Source: Flavobacteriaceae bacterium NBU2973
GTDB taxonomy: Bacteria; Bacteroidota; Bacteroidia; Flavobacteriales; Flavobacteriaceae
Assembly (NCBI GenBank): GCA_026162565.1
Contig: JAOEIQ010000009.1
Coordinates: 62,001-126,000 of the forward strand
Length of the DNA stretch: 64,000 nucleotides
Reading direction: 5' to 3'
The notes beneath the pieces are model-generated. The model did not search any database and was not told the origin of the DNA. It saw only the letters and a program-made list of their open reading frames with translations. How positions within the stretch are numbered: position 1 is the stretch's first letter; each line of letters begins with the position of its first letter. The position numbers and the translations under genes are program-made. Shown piece after piece: positions 37,396 to 44,858 of this stretch.

Positions 37396-37399
37396 TACT

Positions 37400-37777
37400 A
37401 TGAGTAAAGTACTATCAAAACAAGAATTACATAACCTTGCTATGAATCACGTTGGCAAAGATTTAGAACAACGTGGTTTTGAGTTTGTGGCTATAAATAG
37501 TAAACTTAAAAAGCATCCGCAATTTGTGTGTATTGATAAAAATAGTCAGTACTATTTTGTAATTGTTCGTGCTGTAATTTTACCAGATAACCCTAATAAT
37601 TACGATGTAGTATGGATGGAGACATTTAAAAAACATGCCTTCGAGAAAGATGCTAAAGTGCTATATGCAGGTGTTGGTTTAGGTAATCCACAAGGTGAAG
37701 ATTTACCTATTTATTTAAATGAAGAGTACTTAATAGAATACAATGGTATCCAAGTAATTGAAATGAATTTAAATTGA
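37400..37777 (+). CDS. Conserved flavobacterial protein of unknown function, nqr-apbE neighbourhood
   Basis: 125-residue soluble protein, starting LSKQELHNLAMNHVGKDLE, with beta-strand-rich YFVIVRAVILPDN and GVGLGNPQGEDLP. Related proteins are sometimes labelled as an NQR subunit F in databases, but it has no Fe-S cysteines and no flavin or NADH motif, so the label is probably carried over from the gene neighbourhood. It lies just before apbE and is plausibly an accessory factor for NQR flavinylation or assembly. The fold looks like a small nuclease/TPR-free alpha-beta domain; no function is claimed. Confidence 0.8.
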   Translation: MSKVLSKQELHNLAMNHVGKDLEQRGFEFVAINSKLKKHPQFVCIDKNSQYYFVIVRAVILPDNPNNYDVVWMETFKKHAFEKDAKVLYAGVGLGNPQGEDLPIYLNEEYLIEYNGIQVIEMNLN

Positions 37778-37805
37778 CTCTGTCATTAACTTCGTTGAAT
37801 CTTCG

Positions 37806-37827
37806 ATTTCCTGCGAAGGCAGGAATC
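37806..37827. repeat. REP-like hairpin (TTCCTGC / GCAGGAA)
   Basis: TTCCTGC-GAAG-GCAGGAA inverted repeat inside a 70-base gap before apbE, preceded by GTCATTAAC. It matches the CCTGCGAAGGCAGG intergenic repeat type common in flavobacteria. Confidence 0.6.
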
Positions 37828-37847
37828 TCTTTAATTAAAACTTTATC

Positions 37848-38834
37848 ATGAAAAAACTACTAATACCATTACTAACGATAGTTTTCTGTGTATCATGTAA
37901 GCAAGATTTTGTAAATACTAAACTATCTGGACCTGTTTTTGGAACTTCCTATTCAGTTATTTATAGTTCCGAAATTAATTACCAAACACAATTTGATAGC
38001 TTATTTTATGTTATAAACCAGTCCATGTCTACGTATATTCTTTATTCTGATATTTCTAAACTTAATAGGAATGAAAGCAATACGGTAGATCTACATTTTA
38101 TCAATGTACTAAATACTTCCAGAGAAATTTATAACAAAACAAATGGAGCTTTCGATCCAACCATTGGAGCGGTCGTTAATGCATGGGATTTTGGGCCTGA
38201 AGGAAAAATAGCAAAATTAGATAGTATTAAAATTGATAGTATTATGATTTCTGTAGGTTTAGATAAAGTCCTTTCTAAATCCACTTCAAACGGTTTTGAA
38301 ATTCTAAAACCAAAAGCAACTTATCTAGATTTTAATGCTATTGCAAAAGGTTATGGAGTTGACGTTATTGCTGATTTTTTAGATCGTAAAAATGTGAAAA
38401 ATTATCTAGTAGAAATAGGAGGAGAAATACGATCTAAAGGTAAAAATGTTGAAAAAAATACAGCTTGGAAAGTTGGTTTAGATTTACCACGTTTTGACGG
38501 AGGACAATCAGTTATGAAAGCAATAGAGATTTCAGATGTTGGTATGGCAACATCAGGAACTTACAGAAAATTTAAAGTAGATGACAATGGTAACCGTTAC
38601 GCTCACATAATAAATACTAAAACAGGTTATCCAAGTAAAACAAATATTTTAAGTGTCTCTGTAATTGCAAAAAATTGTATGATTGCTGATGCTTATGCCA
38701 CGGCTTTTCAAGCTATGGGAATTGAAAAAGTAAAAGACTTTTTAAAGGATAATAAGGGTATTAAGGCATTTATAATTTTTGAAAACTCCAATCAGGAATT
38801 AGAGACTTTATCCATAAATAATTTTCCAGAATAA
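37848..38834 (+). CDS. apbE: FAD:protein FMN transferase
   Basis: Lipoprotein enzyme of 328 residues that transfers FMN from FAD to threonine of NqrB and NqrC in the periplasm. The lipobox is VFCVSC (Cys17). Family blocks are FGTSYSVIY, GAFDPTIGAVVNAWDFGP (about 103), LDFNAIAKGYGVDVIADFL (about 163), VEIGGEIRSKG and ADAYATAFQAMG near the end with the Mg-binding aspartate. It follows the conserved 125-residue gene. Its separation from nqrF by about 5 kb seems to be due to inserted genes. Confidence 0.95.
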   Translation: MKKLLIPLLTIVFCVSCKQDFVNTKLSGPVFGTSYSVIYSSEINYQTQFDSLFYVINQSMSTYILYSDISKLNRNESNTVDLHFINVLNTSREIYNKTNGAFDPTIGAVVNAWDFGPEGKIAKLDSIKIDSIMISVGLDKVLSKSTSNGFEILKPKATYLDFNAIAKGYGVDVIADFLDRKNVKNYLVEIGGEIRSKGKNVEKNTAWKVGLDLPRFDGGQSVMKAIEISDVGMATSGTYRKFKVDDNGNRYAHIINTKTGYPSKTNILSVSVIAKNCMIADAYATAFQAMGIEKVKDFLKDNKGIKAFIIFENSNQELETLSINNFPE

Positions 38835-38835
38835 A

Positions 38836-39669
38836 TTATTTGTAAACCACAGGAATAATTTCTCCTTTTGCTAGGCAGTATTTTACAATATCATCTTCTG
38901 TAAGCGTTGAAGTATAATCTACTTCATCAACTTTAAAACCAATTGATCGAAGTTTATTAAAATAATCACGACCATATACTCGAACGTGATCGTATTGACC
39001 AAATATTTTGGCACGCTCCTTTTTATCAGTTATAGTATCATCTTCGAAAGTTGTTTCTCTAGATAAATCTTGAGGAATTTGAAAAACACCAAAACCTCCA
39101 GGTTTTAAAACACGATATAATTCTTGCATGGCTTTAGTATCATCAGGAATATGCTCTAGCACATGATTACATAAAATAACATCGTATGTATTATTTTCAA
39201 ACGGTAAATTACAGATATCTGCTTTTACATCTGCTAAAGGTGAATTTAAATCAGTAGTAGTGTAATTTAAATTCGTCATTTTTCTAAATCGCTTGTAAAA
39301 TGCTTGTTCTGGTGCAAAGTGAAGAACTCGAAGTGCTGAACGTGTTTCAGCATCTTTTAATCTTTTCTTCTTGGATTCATGCTTAGATGAACCTGAAACA
39401 AGTTCAGGTTGAAAGAAGTCTGTTTCATTTTTTAAATACAACCATAGCAATCTATGTCTTTCTAACGAAAGCGTAGAAGGAGATAATACATTATTGCGTT
39501 GCGTACCATAACCATATGGTAAAAAGCTTCTAAAGCTTTTACCATCTATTGGGTCTGTAAATTTTGAGCCTCTCAAGGCTAATGCTATTAAAGGACGAAT
39601 AACATAACTTAACCTAATAAGTAAAGGTCTTGGAATGGTATTGAGAACTATTTTGAAAAGCTTTTTCAT
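38836..39669 (-). CDS. SAM-dependent methyltransferase with in-frame REP insertion
   Basis: 277-residue class I methyltransferase. An N-terminal segment (1-80) precedes the Rossmann domain with LRVLHFAPEQ (about 113), DICNLPFENNTYDVILCNHV (about 150-172), VLEHIPDD and LKPGGFGVFQIP. Residues about 87-112 (starting FQPELVSGSSKHE) break the link between the two parts and are encoded by a doublet of hairpin repeats, so they look like an in-frame repeat insertion. Substrate unknown. Last gene of the gpmI-HAD-map-methyltransferase unit, five bases after map. Confidence 0.85.
   Translation of the reverse strand: MKKLFKIVLNTIPRPLLIRLSYVIRPLIALALRGSKFTDPIDGKSFRSFLPYGYGTQRNNVLSPSTLSLERHRLLWLYLKNETDFFQPELVSGSSKHESKKKRLKDAETRSALRVLHFAPEQAFYKRFRKMTNLNYTTTDLNSPLADVKADICNLPFENNTYDVILCNHVLEHIPDDTKAMQELYRVLKPGGFGVFQIPQDLSRETTFEDDTITDKKERAKIFGQYDHVRVYGRDYFNKLRSIGFKVDEVDYTSTLTEDDIVKYCLAKGEIIPVVYK
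39331..39413. repeat. REP doublet inserted in a coding sequence
   Basis: Two hairpins, TGCTGAA-CGTGT-TTCAGCA (39334-39352) and AACCTGAA-ACAAG-TTCAGGTT (39390-39410), 37 bases apart, inside the methyltransferase gene. The reading frame is kept across it. The CCTGAA...TTCAGG core is a familiar flavobacterial intergenic REP motif. Confidence 0.75.
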
Positions 39670-39674
39670 AGTGT

Positions 39675-40493
39675 CTATAACACTAATTCTTTTTGGCGAA
39701 ATTCATTTTCTTCATCGCTTTCAATTCCTAAAGCATCATAGATATAAGCAAAAGTAGAAAGTAACTCAGGTTTACCATCTACAATAGCTACATCATGTTC
39801 AAAATGAGCAGATGGTTTATTATCTTGAGTTGTTATAGTCCAGCCATCACGATGTTGTTTTATGCGATGTGTTCCTAGATTAATCATAGGTTCTATGGCA
39901 ACAACTTGACCTTCAATAAATTTTTTTCCACGACCACGTTTTCCATAGTTAGGCATTTCTGGATCTTCGTGCATGGTTCTTCCTAAACCATGACCAACCA
40001 ATTCTCTAACAACTCCATAACCATGATCTTCGCAATATTTCTGAATGGCATAACCAACATCTCCTACACGATTACCAACTTTAAATTCTCTAATACCAAC
40101 GTACAAAGATTCTTTAGTTACTTGTAATAGTTTTTCTGTTTCGGTAGCAATTTCTCCTACTGGAAATGTGTAAGCATGATCACCATAAAAACCATGTTTA
40201 ATGGCTCCACAATCTATAGAAATAATATCGCCTTCAACTAGTGGTGTGTTATTTGGTATACCATGAACCACTTGTGAGTTTGGACTCATACATAGTGTGT
40301 TAGGAAAATCATACAATCCTAAAAATCCAGGAATAGCATCTTGATCACGAATGCATTCTTCAGCAATCTTATCTAACTCTAAAGTCGTAACACCTGGTTT
40401 TACAGCTTTGGCTACTTCTCCTAGTGTTTTAGATACAACTAAAGCTGCTTCACGCATGAGTTCAATTTCTTCTCTGGTTTTTACTACTATCAT
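39675..40493 (-). CDS. map: Type I methionine aminopeptidase
   Basis: Removes N-terminal methionine from nascent proteins, 272 residues. The dinuclear metal ligands are visible in SIDCGAIKHGFYGDHAYTF (Asp pair), GHGLGRTMHEDP (His), AIEPMI (Glu) and the final HFEHDVAI (Glu) region. Slightly longer at the C-terminus than E. coli MetAP (264). Spacing of one base from the HAD gene indicates tight coupling. Confidence 0.97.
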   Translation of the reverse strand: MIVVKTREEIELMREAALVVSKTLGEVAKAVKPGVTTLELDKIAEECIRDQDAIPGFLGLYDFPNTLCMSPNSQVVHGIPNNTPLVEGDIISIDCGAIKHGFYGDHAYTFPVGEIATETEKLLQVTKESLYVGIREFKVGNRVGDVGYAIQKYCEDHGYGVVRELVGHGLGRTMHEDPEMPNYGKRGRGKKFIEGQVVAIEPMINLGTHRIKQHRDGWTITTQDNKPSAHFEHDVAIVDGKPELLSTFAYIYDALGIESDEENEFRQKELVL

Positions 40494-40494
40494 A

Positions 40495-40908
40495 TTATCT
40501 TCTTAAAAATGAAAAGAATCCTTTTTTCTTTTTAGAATTATTTATTCCGTATTTAGGATTTGTAAGTCTTTGGTATACTTCGCCCCAACCAATAAAACCT
40601 CCAATATTCCTATCATCTATAAATAAATCAGCATGTATTTTTCTACTCTTCTCACCATCAAAAACTTCTTCAGGAAAACTACTATTTATAGCGTAAAATT
40701 CGATGCCATTTTTTTTGCAAAAAGCAACAGCTTCATCCAAATGTTTTCCGCTTCTGTAAGTCCAAAGTATAAGTCTATGACCTTCACTTTGTAAACGTTT
40801 TAGAGTTTCGAAAGCGAAAATTTTTGGCTTACCAATTCCTGGATACGCATCATCAACTATAGTGCCATCAAAATCTATTGCTAATATGAGTTTTTCTTGA
40901 AAATTCAT
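40495..40908 (-). CDS. Small HAD-family hydrolase
   Basis: About 137 residues from the preferred start MNFQEK (a longer start at 40929 exists). HAD motif I is AIDFDGTIVDD, motif II lies at LWTYRSGK, and motif III/IV at LFIDDRNIGGFIGW. It lacks a large cap, like the minimal BT0820-type phosphatases of Bacteroidetes. The C-terminus ends in a basic patch KKKKGFFSFLRR. Substrate unknown. It lies one base from map and 43 bases after gpmI. Confidence 0.85.
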   Translation of the reverse strand: MNFQEKLILAIDFDGTIVDDAYPGIGKPKIFAFETLKRLQSEGHRLILWTYRSGKHLDEAVAFCKKNGIEFYAINSSFPEEVFDGEKSRKIHADLFIDDRNIGGFIGWGEVYQRLTNPKYGINNSKKKKGFFSFLRR

Positions 40909-40951
40909 GACTAATTCATCACTGTGCAAAATTACGATAAATATTTCTGTA

Positions 40952-42466
40952 TCACACTAATGAGTTTTGTGTCATAGCTTCAGGTTTTTCTATTCCTAGT
41001 AAATGTAAAATTGTAGGAGCTATATCTCCAAGTATACCATCGTTAATGTGCTTTAGATCTTTATCAATTAAAATAACAGGAACGGGATTTGTTGTATGAG
41101 CAGTATGAGGAGATCCATCAGGATTGATCATTGTTTCACAGTTACCATGATCTGCTATTAGTAACGTTGTATAGTCGTTTTTTAATGCTGTTGTGATTAC
41201 TTTTTTTGCACAAGCATCAACAGCTTCACAAGCTTTAACTGCTGCATCAAAATCACCTGTATGACCAACCATATCTCCATTAGCATAGTTTAAACACACA
41301 AAATCGACATCTCCTTTTTCTAACTCTGGTACAAGAGCATCTGTTAACTCATAGGCACTCATTTCTGGTTTTAAATCGTAAGTAGCTACTTTTGGAGAAT
41401 TTCGTAAAATTCGAGATTCGCCTTCAAATGGTTCTTCCTGTCCTCCAGAAAAGAAAAATGTGACATGAGGATATTTTTCGGTTTCAGCTATTCTAATTTG
41501 TTTCTTATTATGATTTGCTAAAACTTCACCAAGTGTATCCGTTAAATTATCTTTATTGAAAACTACATTAATACCTTTAAAGGATTCATCATAATTAGTC
41601 ATAGTTACATAATGCAAATTCAATTTATGCATATTCTGTTCATGAAAATCTTTCTGCGATAAAGCTTCGGTTAATTGACGACCTCGATCTGTTCTAAAGT
41701 TAAAAAAGATGACTACATCATCATCTTGAATAGTTGTTATAGGTTTATCACCCTCTGTTAAAATAATAGGTTTTATAAACTCGTCAGTTATGTCATTGTC
41801 ATAACTTTTTTGAATGGATTTAGTAGCATTGCTTGATTGTTCTCCTTTACCATTTACAAGAGCGTCATAAGCTAGCTTAACACGCTCCCAACGCTTGTCT
41901 CTATCCATTGCATAATAACGTCCAGTAATAGTTGCTAATTTAGCAGATGTTTTTTCTATATGTTCTTCAAGTTCAGTAATAAAACCAAAACCAGATTTTG
42001 GATCAACATCACGACCATCTGTAAAGGCATGAATAAATACATTTTTTAAACCAAAATCTTCTGTGGCATCTAAAAGACCAAATAAATGATTGATATGAGA
42101 ATGAACGCCTCCATCACTAACTAATCCCAAAAAATGAACAGCTCTGTTATTATCCTTTGCATATTGAAAAGCAGTTTGTAAAACGGTTTCATTTGCTAAT
42201 GAGTTATTTTTTACGGCAAGATTTATTTTTGCCAAATCTTGATATACAATACGTCCTGCTCCAAGGTTCATATGTCCAACTTCACTATTTCCCATTTGTC
42301 CTTCTGGCAAACCAACATGCAAACCATCTGTTCTTAAAGTCGCATGTGGATATTTTGTGTATAGCGAATCAATAAATTGTGTATTGGCCTTATCTACTGC
42401 AGACACTTTTGGATCAGGAGAAATTCCCCAACCATCCAAAATCATTAAAATAACTTTTTTATTCAT
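40952..42466 (-). CDS. gpmI: 2,3-bisphosphoglycerate-independent phosphoglycerate mutase
   Basis: Mn-dependent glycolytic enzyme that interconverts 3- and 2-phosphoglycerate, 504 residues from MNKKVILMILDGWG; an earlier ATG (42499) would add 11 residues not expected in the family and would overlap the promoter element. The active-site serine is in EGQMGNSEVGHMNLGAGR. Metal-site blocks include DGRDVDPKSGFGF, GRYYAMDRDKRWER, YANGDMVGHTGD and LIADHGNCE. It probably leads a unit with the HAD, map and methyltransferase genes. Confidence 0.96.
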   Translation of the reverse strand: MNKKVILMILDGWGISPDPKVSAVDKANTQFIDSLYTKYPHATLRTDGLHVGLPEGQMGNSEVGHMNLGAGRIVYQDLAKINLAVKNNSLANETVLQTAFQYAKDNNRAVHFLGLVSDGGVHSHINHLFGLLDATEDFGLKNVFIHAFTDGRDVDPKSGFGFITELEEHIEKTSAKLATITGRYYAMDRDKRWERVKLAYDALVNGKGEQSSNATKSIQKSYDNDITDEFIKPIILTEGDKPITTIQDDDVVIFFNFRTDRGRQLTEALSQKDFHEQNMHKLNLHYVTMTNYDESFKGINVVFNKDNLTDTLGEVLANHNKKQIRIAETEKYPHVTFFFSGGQEEPFEGESRILRNSPKVATYDLKPEMSAYELTDALVPELEKGDVDFVCLNYANGDMVGHTGDFDAAVKACEAVDACAKKVITTALKNDYTTLLIADHGNCETMINPDGSPHTAHTTNPVPVILIDKDLKHINDGILGDIAPTILHLLGIEKPEAMTQNSLV

Positions 42467-42484
42467 AAACTTGTTATTAAGAGA

Positions 42485-42492
42485 CAAATATA
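42485..42492 (-). promoter_or_regulatory. Probable -7 promoter element of gpmI
   Basis: TATATTTG on the minus strand, 18 bases before the chosen gpmI start, and directly after the 24-base palindrome. Confidence 0.4.
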
Positions 42493-42496
42493 AAAA

Positions 42497-42520
42497 CAAT
42501 CCCGATAGCTATCGGGATTG
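42497..42520. terminator. Perfect 24-base palindrome acting as M48 gene terminator
   Basis: CAATCCCGATAG joined directly to its reverse complement CTATCGGGATTG, followed on the minus strand by TTTTTATATTTG. It can end the M48 transcript and is itself a familiar repeated palindrome in flavobacteria. Confidence 0.7.
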
Positions 42521-42557
42521 CAACTGCAGGATTTTGTTCTGTATGATTTTTTAAGAA

Positions 42558-43325
42558 TTAAACTCCTCTATATTTTCTAATAGCTTCTCTAATTTTTTCA
42601 ATGCGATTTTCTGGGTCTGGATGTGTACTTTGAAACTCTGGAACACGATTTGGTCCAGCAGCATTTTTCAATATTTCCATAACACCAATCATTTCTTCAG
42701 GATTATAGCCAGCATCCATCATGAACTTTACGCCTAATTCGTCACTTTCTAATTCATCTCCACGACCATTTTTTAATAATGTGTTTTGACCTATTCCACT
42801 AATTAATCCTCCCATGTCAGCACCAACAGAACCAGCAGTTACCATGCCTTTCCAAAATTCGGATTCACCTATTCGTTCTGCTGAATGTTTACCTAGAACG
42901 TGACCAATTTCATGTCCTAAAACTCCAGCTAACTGATCTTCGTTTTCTAATTTAGAAAATAATGAATAGGTTATAAAAATTTGTCCGCCAGGAAGTGCAA
43001 AAGCATTTATGGCATTAGGATCAGCTAATAAGTGAAATTCGTATTTATAAGGCGTATCTTTTGCGATACTACTATTTACTAATTTATTACCTACTTGATC
43101 TACTAATGCTTGATAGCGTTCATCTGGATATAAACCACCATGTTGTTGTGCCATTTGAGGAGCACTCTGTAATCCAATAGCAATTTCTTGGTCTGGTGTT
43201 ATAGTAATAGTTTGTGTTCGTCCTGTATAAGGATTAGTTTCTTGCTGACTGCAACGCTTTATAAAAAAGAATGCTGCAATAGCAAGACCTATAAGTAACC
43301 TAAATTTTAAATTTTTTCCTCTCAT
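42558..43325 (-). CDS. M48 family zinc metallopeptidase
   Basis: 255-residue exported peptidase. An N-terminal hydrophobic segment (about 9-22) carries it to the membrane or periplasm; a cysteine at 25 lies in KRCS, not a convincing lipobox. The zinc site is HEIGH (138-142), with the downstream glutamate in ELESDELG (about 193). This is the compact M48 layout of BepA/LoiP-type proteins that act in outer membrane quality control. Role here is inferred from family. Confidence 0.9.
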   Translation of the reverse strand: MRGKNLKFRLLIGLAIAAFFFIKRCSQQETNPYTGRTQTITITPDQEIAIGLQSAPQMAQQHGGLYPDERYQALVDQVGNKLVNSSIAKDTPYKYEFHLLADPNAINAFALPGGQIFITYSLFSKLENEDQLAGVLGHEIGHVLGKHSAERIGESEFWKGMVTAGSVGADMGGLISGIGQNTLLKNGRGDELESDELGVKFMMDAGYNPEEMIGVMEILKNAAGPNRVPEFQSTHPDPENRIEKIREAIRKYRGV

Positions 43326-43349
43326 TGGTATTAGTGTTAATGTTTAAAT

Positions 43350-44078
43350 TTACAAAAGTTTAGGGTTAATATCTAATATATTTTCTTGAGTATATTTTTT
43401 GATAAAATCTTCAGAAAAATTTGAACTGCCAATTAATTGTTCTTGCTGTAGAATTTTTGAAATTTCTAATTTTTTATATTCTTGAAGATAGTTCTGTGAT
43501 AATGGTTTGTAACTATAGTGCCAAGGTTCGTATTTAAAGCCTTTTCTATTAATAGTATCTGTATAAACTAAATAGAAGCCAAATCGATTTGCGTTACTAT
43601 CCATCCAGTTTTTTAAACTATAAAAAGGACCATCTTTCTGAAACTTGGTTGAAACTAAAACGTTTCCTGAATATTTAGCATTCCCATCAATAATATCAAT
43701 GTCTGTTCCCCAATGATGACGAGACGTTCCAGGAATAGTTGAATATTCAATTATTTTATTAATGGTCTGCTCTGGAGATAACCCTTGTTCGGTATAGCGT
43801 TTGTACTTTTTAGTCCAGATACGTTTTTGATGTTTAAAATTGCGATAACTAGAAACAATTTTTATAGCTATATGGTCTTTTAGAGCTTCAGACTTCATTA
43901 ATATAAAAGCTTCATGTGCTTCTTGTCTTAATTTATAATCATTACCAAAAAGCAATGGTGAGCCTTTACCAATTAATTCATCAGATGAAATTAGACTACT
44001 TGATAGTGCAAAACTTGGAATAGTAGTTAAAGCTAATCCAGTAAAAGTTGATTGTTTAAGAAAATATCTCCGATTCAT
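43350..44078 (-). CDS. M15 family D,D-carboxypeptidase-like protein with Tat signal
   Basis: 242 residues from MNRRYFLKQS; an ATG 11 codons earlier is less likely. The RRYFLK motif followed by a hydrophobic stretch is a good twin-arginine signal. The VanY-type zinc site is visible in SRHHWGTDIDI (His and Asp) and KYEPWHYSY (Glu-x-Trp-His), with SYR in the substrate region. It would trim D-Ala-D-Ala ends of peptidoglycan in the periplasm. tatA lies about 9.5 kb away. Confidence 0.88.
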   Translation of the reverse strand: MNRRYFLKQSTFTGLALTTIPSFALSSSLISSDELIGKGSPLLFGNDYKLRQEAHEAFILMKSEALKDHIAIKIVSSYRNFKHQKRIWTKKYKRYTEQGLSPEQTINKIIEYSTIPGTSRHHWGTDIDIIDGNAKYSGNVLVSTKFQKDGPFYSLKNWMDSNANRFGFYLVYTDTINRKGFKYEPWHYSYKPLSQNYLQEYKKLEISKILQQEQLIGSSNFSEDFIKKYTQENILDINPKLL

Positions 44079-44149
44079 TATATAAACTGAATTTATCAAA
44101 ACCTTTGCCAAAATAATCTACAATTTACAAAATGTATTTTCTGTTTAAT

Positions 44150-44157
44150 TAATTTTG
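44150..44157 (+). promoter_or_regulatory. Probable -7 promoter element of the GNAT gene
   Basis: TAATTTTG, 15 bases before the ATG at 44173. It includes the upstream in-frame TTG at 44155, which argues against that TTG as the start codon. Confidence 0.45.
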
Positions 44158-44172
44158 TGGAAAGCAAAAAAG

Positions 44173-44592
44173 ATGATTTTTAAAATTATACCAAAATCAG
44201 ATTATGAAACTGTAATTCCTTTAGTTGAAAAATTAAATGAATTTAAAATTTCTAAAACAGTTTTAAAAGAACGATTTGAGGAGATGAAAACTCAAAATTA
44301 TGAATGTGCTGGAATTTATGATAATAAGGCTCTTGTTGGTGTTACGGGACTATGGTTTTGTACAAGACACTACGCAGGAAAATCTGTTGAGGTTGATCAT
44401 GTATACATAGATGAAGCCTACAGAGGTAAAGGATTGGGTAAGCAATTTTTAGCTTGGATTTATGATTATGTTCGAGAAAAAGGGTGTAATACTATTGAAT
44501 TAAATACCTATGTGCAGAATTACCCTTCACATAAGTTTTATTATAATGAGGGCTTTGAAATTTTGGGCTATCATTTTTTAAAGAAGCTCTAG
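44173..44592 (+). CDS. GNAT family N-acetyltransferase
   Basis: 139-residue acetyl-CoA-dependent acetyltransferase. Strand beta4 and motif A are clear: VEVDHVYIDEAYRGKGLGKQF, with the RGKGLGK pyrophosphate loop, followed by IELNTYVQNYPSHKFYYNEGF, the usual C-terminal part. Substrate not predictable. It is monocistronic, followed by tRNA-Gly 39 bases later. Confidence 0.92.
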   Translation: MIFKIIPKSDYETVIPLVEKLNEFKISKTVLKERFEEMKTQNYECAGIYDNKALVGVTGLWFCTRHYAGKSVEVDHVYIDEAYRGKGLGKQFLAWIYDYVREKGCNTIELNTYVQNYPSHKFYYNEGFEILGYHFLKKL

Positions 44593-44631
44593 TTTTTTTA
44601 CAAAGATTATATATATTTGCAGCCGCCAACT

Positions 44632-44704
44632 GCGGGAGTAGCTCAGTTGGTAGAGCGTCAGCCTTCCAAGCTGAATGTCGCCGGTTCGAACCCGGTCTCC
44701 CGCT
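44632..44704 (+). tRNA. tRNA-Gly (anticodon TCC)
   Basis: Full cloverleaf: acceptor GCGGGAG / CTCCCGC, D arm GCTC...GAGC, anticodon stem TCAGC/GCTGA with loop CTTCCAA (anticodon TCC at 44665-44667), T arm with TTCGAAC. The discriminator is T and no CCA is encoded. A terminator follows directly. The last 17 bases are repeated 117 bases downstream. Confidence 0.98.
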
Positions 44705-44706
44705 CA

Positions 44707-44739
44707 AAAAAGCCTTGTTTAACAACAGGGCTTTTTTTA
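44707..44739 (+). terminator. tRNA-Gly terminator
   Basis: AGCCTTGTT / AACAGGGCT stem (one G-T pair) with a T-run directly after the tRNA. Confidence 0.85.
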
Positions 44740-44783
44740 TGACCTACTAATTATAATTAAAACTTAAACTAGGGTGAGAAGTT

Positions 44784-44822
44784 TATACCGAGCGCAGTAG
44801 AGGTAAACCCGGTCTCCCGCTC
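44784..44822 (+). repeat. REP core joined to a copy of the tRNA-Gly 3' end
   Basis: 44806-44822 (AACCCGGTCTCCCGCTC) repeats tRNA positions 44689-44705 exactly. Just before it, TACC-GAGCGCAGTAGA-GGTA is related to the repeat at 32.7 kb. A second hairpin terminator follows, as after the real tRNA. It looks like a leftover 3' end from duplication or an old integration. Confidence 0.75.
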
Positions 44823-44823
44823 T

Positions 44824-44858
44824 AAAAGCTTCATTTTAATAAATGGAGCTTTTTTTAT
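44824..44858. terminator. Bidirectional terminator (pepE and tRNA remnant)
   Basis: AAAGCTTCATTT / AAATGGAGCTTT stem with T-run; it runs into the pepE stop codon on the minus strand. Confidence 0.75.

Noticed and set aside
37400-37777. Second NqrF subunit
   Set aside because: No Fe-S cysteines, no flavin or NADH motif, and only 125 residues. The true nqrF is at 31.4 kb.
42467-42499. Longer gpmI start at 42499
   Set aside because: The extra residues are not family-like, and the region holds a -7 element and part of a terminator palindrome.
44155-44172. TTG start for the GNAT gene
   Set aside because: The TTG lies inside the TAATTTTG promoter element; the ATG at 44173 fits family length and promoter distance.
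44492-44725. Minus-strand ORF with GSNRRHSAWKADALPTELLPQ-like text over tRNA-Gly
   Set aside because: It is the reverse reading of the tRNA and the end of the GNAT gene. Such tRNA shadows are a common false gene in databases.
44784-44822. A second tRNA-Gly gene
   Set aside because: Only the last 17 bases match; there is no D arm or anticodon arm, and the preceding bases form a REP palindrome.
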